This document shows positions 40,561-41,384 of a stretch of 41,384 nt of DNA, one piece after another; the stretch's first letter is position 1; each line of letters begins with the position of its first letter. Position numbers and translations under genes: made by a program. The DNA is from Priapulus caudatus (taxonomy: Eukaryota > Priapulida > Priapulimorpha > Priapulimorphida > Priapulidae). Where the stretch lies: contig NW_014577062.1 of NCBI RefSeq assembly GCF_000485595.1, positions 748,880 to 790,263 on the forward strand, written 5' to 3'. The notes beneath the pieces were generated by a model. It searched no databases and was not told the origin of the DNA. It was given only the letters and a program-made list of their open reading frames with translations.

Positions 40561-40725
40561 ACAGCCATTGCTAAAGTTGTCATGGCTACTCGCACATGTG
40601 AAAGTCGCCGATAACTCTGATATCATTTTTGTGTGATGCATGTTGGGCCTTGCTACCGTCCACTTTCCCGACAGACGATCATCATTGTCTACAGAAATAA
40701 TTTAAAATATGTACCTGAATATATG

Positions 40726-41351
40726 TTAAAGGAATCGTTTACTCTAGGTTCTAGGGTTATTTTCAGTTGATTTAGGTTAAAATTACGCCACATAAAAAGT
40801 TTCATGGTTCAATCACCATTAGAAATATTACTAAAAAATGTTTTAAAACTAACGACTACAGTTTGATTACAACGACGGTGGTGCCACTCAAAGTGCACGA
40901 TCTGATGAGTTGCGCAAAACCACTTTTCAGCCAAGGGCTACAGACCAAGAGTGTTTCATATTTATTAATTGAAAAGCAAAAGGATTGTAATATCTTATAA
41001 ACGACATATAGTTTCAGTTATAATATGGATAAATTTGCCCTAAAATGAATTTCGTTCAGTTAAATAGCATTTAGGTATAAATATAATTGCACTTTTGTGA
41101 TTAGCCCTCGGTCTGTAACGTGCAAAATAAATTGTCAAATACACAACTTTTTCGGAGTGGCAGCACGGTCGCGGGTGTCATGGCGCCGTTCAAATTTCGT
41201 AGCGTTGATGTGTAATTAATTATAACAATTAAATTAGGTATCTGGTAACAAATACGTGTGGGTATAGACGATTTGTTATACAGTAAGTACAGTTGTATGC
41301 AGTTGTATGCAGTTGTATGCAGTAAAATCCTAGAGGCTACTGTCCCTTTAA
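40726..41351. mobile_element. Candidate piggyBac-like MITE with TTAA ends, 626 bp
   Basis: Left end TTAAAGG-(9 nt)-CTCTAGG, right end in reverse TTAAAGG-(9 nt)-CTCTAGG: two 7-bp blocks with equal spacing in inverted orientation, both starting in TTAA, the piggyBac target. An internal array of GTATGCAGTT units lies at 41289-41322. Non-coding. Confidence 0.55.
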
Positions 41352-41384
41352 TAAAAAAAAAAAAAATTTGTTAAATATTTTTTT

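Noticed and set aside
40640-40720. Possible further upstream peptidase exon on the minus strand
   Set aside because: An acceptor-like TTTCTGTAG is present, but the following peptide does not match any M13 segment and has no suitable donor.

Overview
This is a window of a metazoan nuclear genome, most likely an invertebrate. The evidence is long genes split into short exons with consensus GT-AG introns, metazoan protein families, dense microsatellites and many short non-autonomous DNA transposons. There is no sign of bacterial, organellar or viral gene organisation. The species cannot be named from the sequence.

Two protein-coding genes were reconstructed by hand, both on the minus strand.

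(1) At the right end (34000-40264), twelve phase-matched exons encode the C-terminal ~381 residues of an M13 zinc metallopeptidase of the endothelin-converting-enzyme type. The zinc site (HELIH plus GENIAD), the substrate-binding NAYY and the C-terminal Cys-x-x-Trp are all intact. The N-terminal half lies beyond the right edge.

(2) At the left (1651-26826 and continuing off the left edge), six phase-matched coding exons encode a Gln/Pro/Tyr-rich disordered N-terminal region. It resembles the N-terminus of metazoan eIF4G, but this is not proven. A probable untranslated first exon lies near 27.0-27.1 kb.

The most interesting structure is in gene 2. Besides the distal first coding exon at 26.7 kb, three further ATG-containing segments end in good splice donors: 17318-17522, 9113-9152 and 5640-5753. 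Each ends in the right codon phase for a downstream exon of the gene. Two of them match the phase of the 7.5 kb exon but not of the 8.3 kb mini-exon, and the third matches the 2.6-2.8 kb exon. This looks like a set of alternative promoters with alternative N-termini. The 5.6 and 17.5 kb segments also lie beside CpG-rich sequence.

In the peptidase gene, a ~154-bp tandem duplication across an intron/exon boundary has created a second acceptor and a perfect donor. Together they define a 21-nt, frame-neutral micro-exon.

Most of the rest is intron or intergenic DNA filled with repeats. There are hAT-like MITEs with 8-bp target duplications, including two copies of one family at 8.6 and 10.6 kb. 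Other elements are a TTAA-flanked MITE at 40.7-41.35 kb, a probable TTA-flanked Harbinger-type element at 15.1-16.0 kb, three long inverted repeats (3.0-4.07, 27.95-28.13 and 32.8-33.5 kb), an (ATATC)n satellite split by a transposon, and a 330-bp alternating purine-pyrimidine tract that could form Z-DNA. No tRNA, rRNA or CRISPR was seen.
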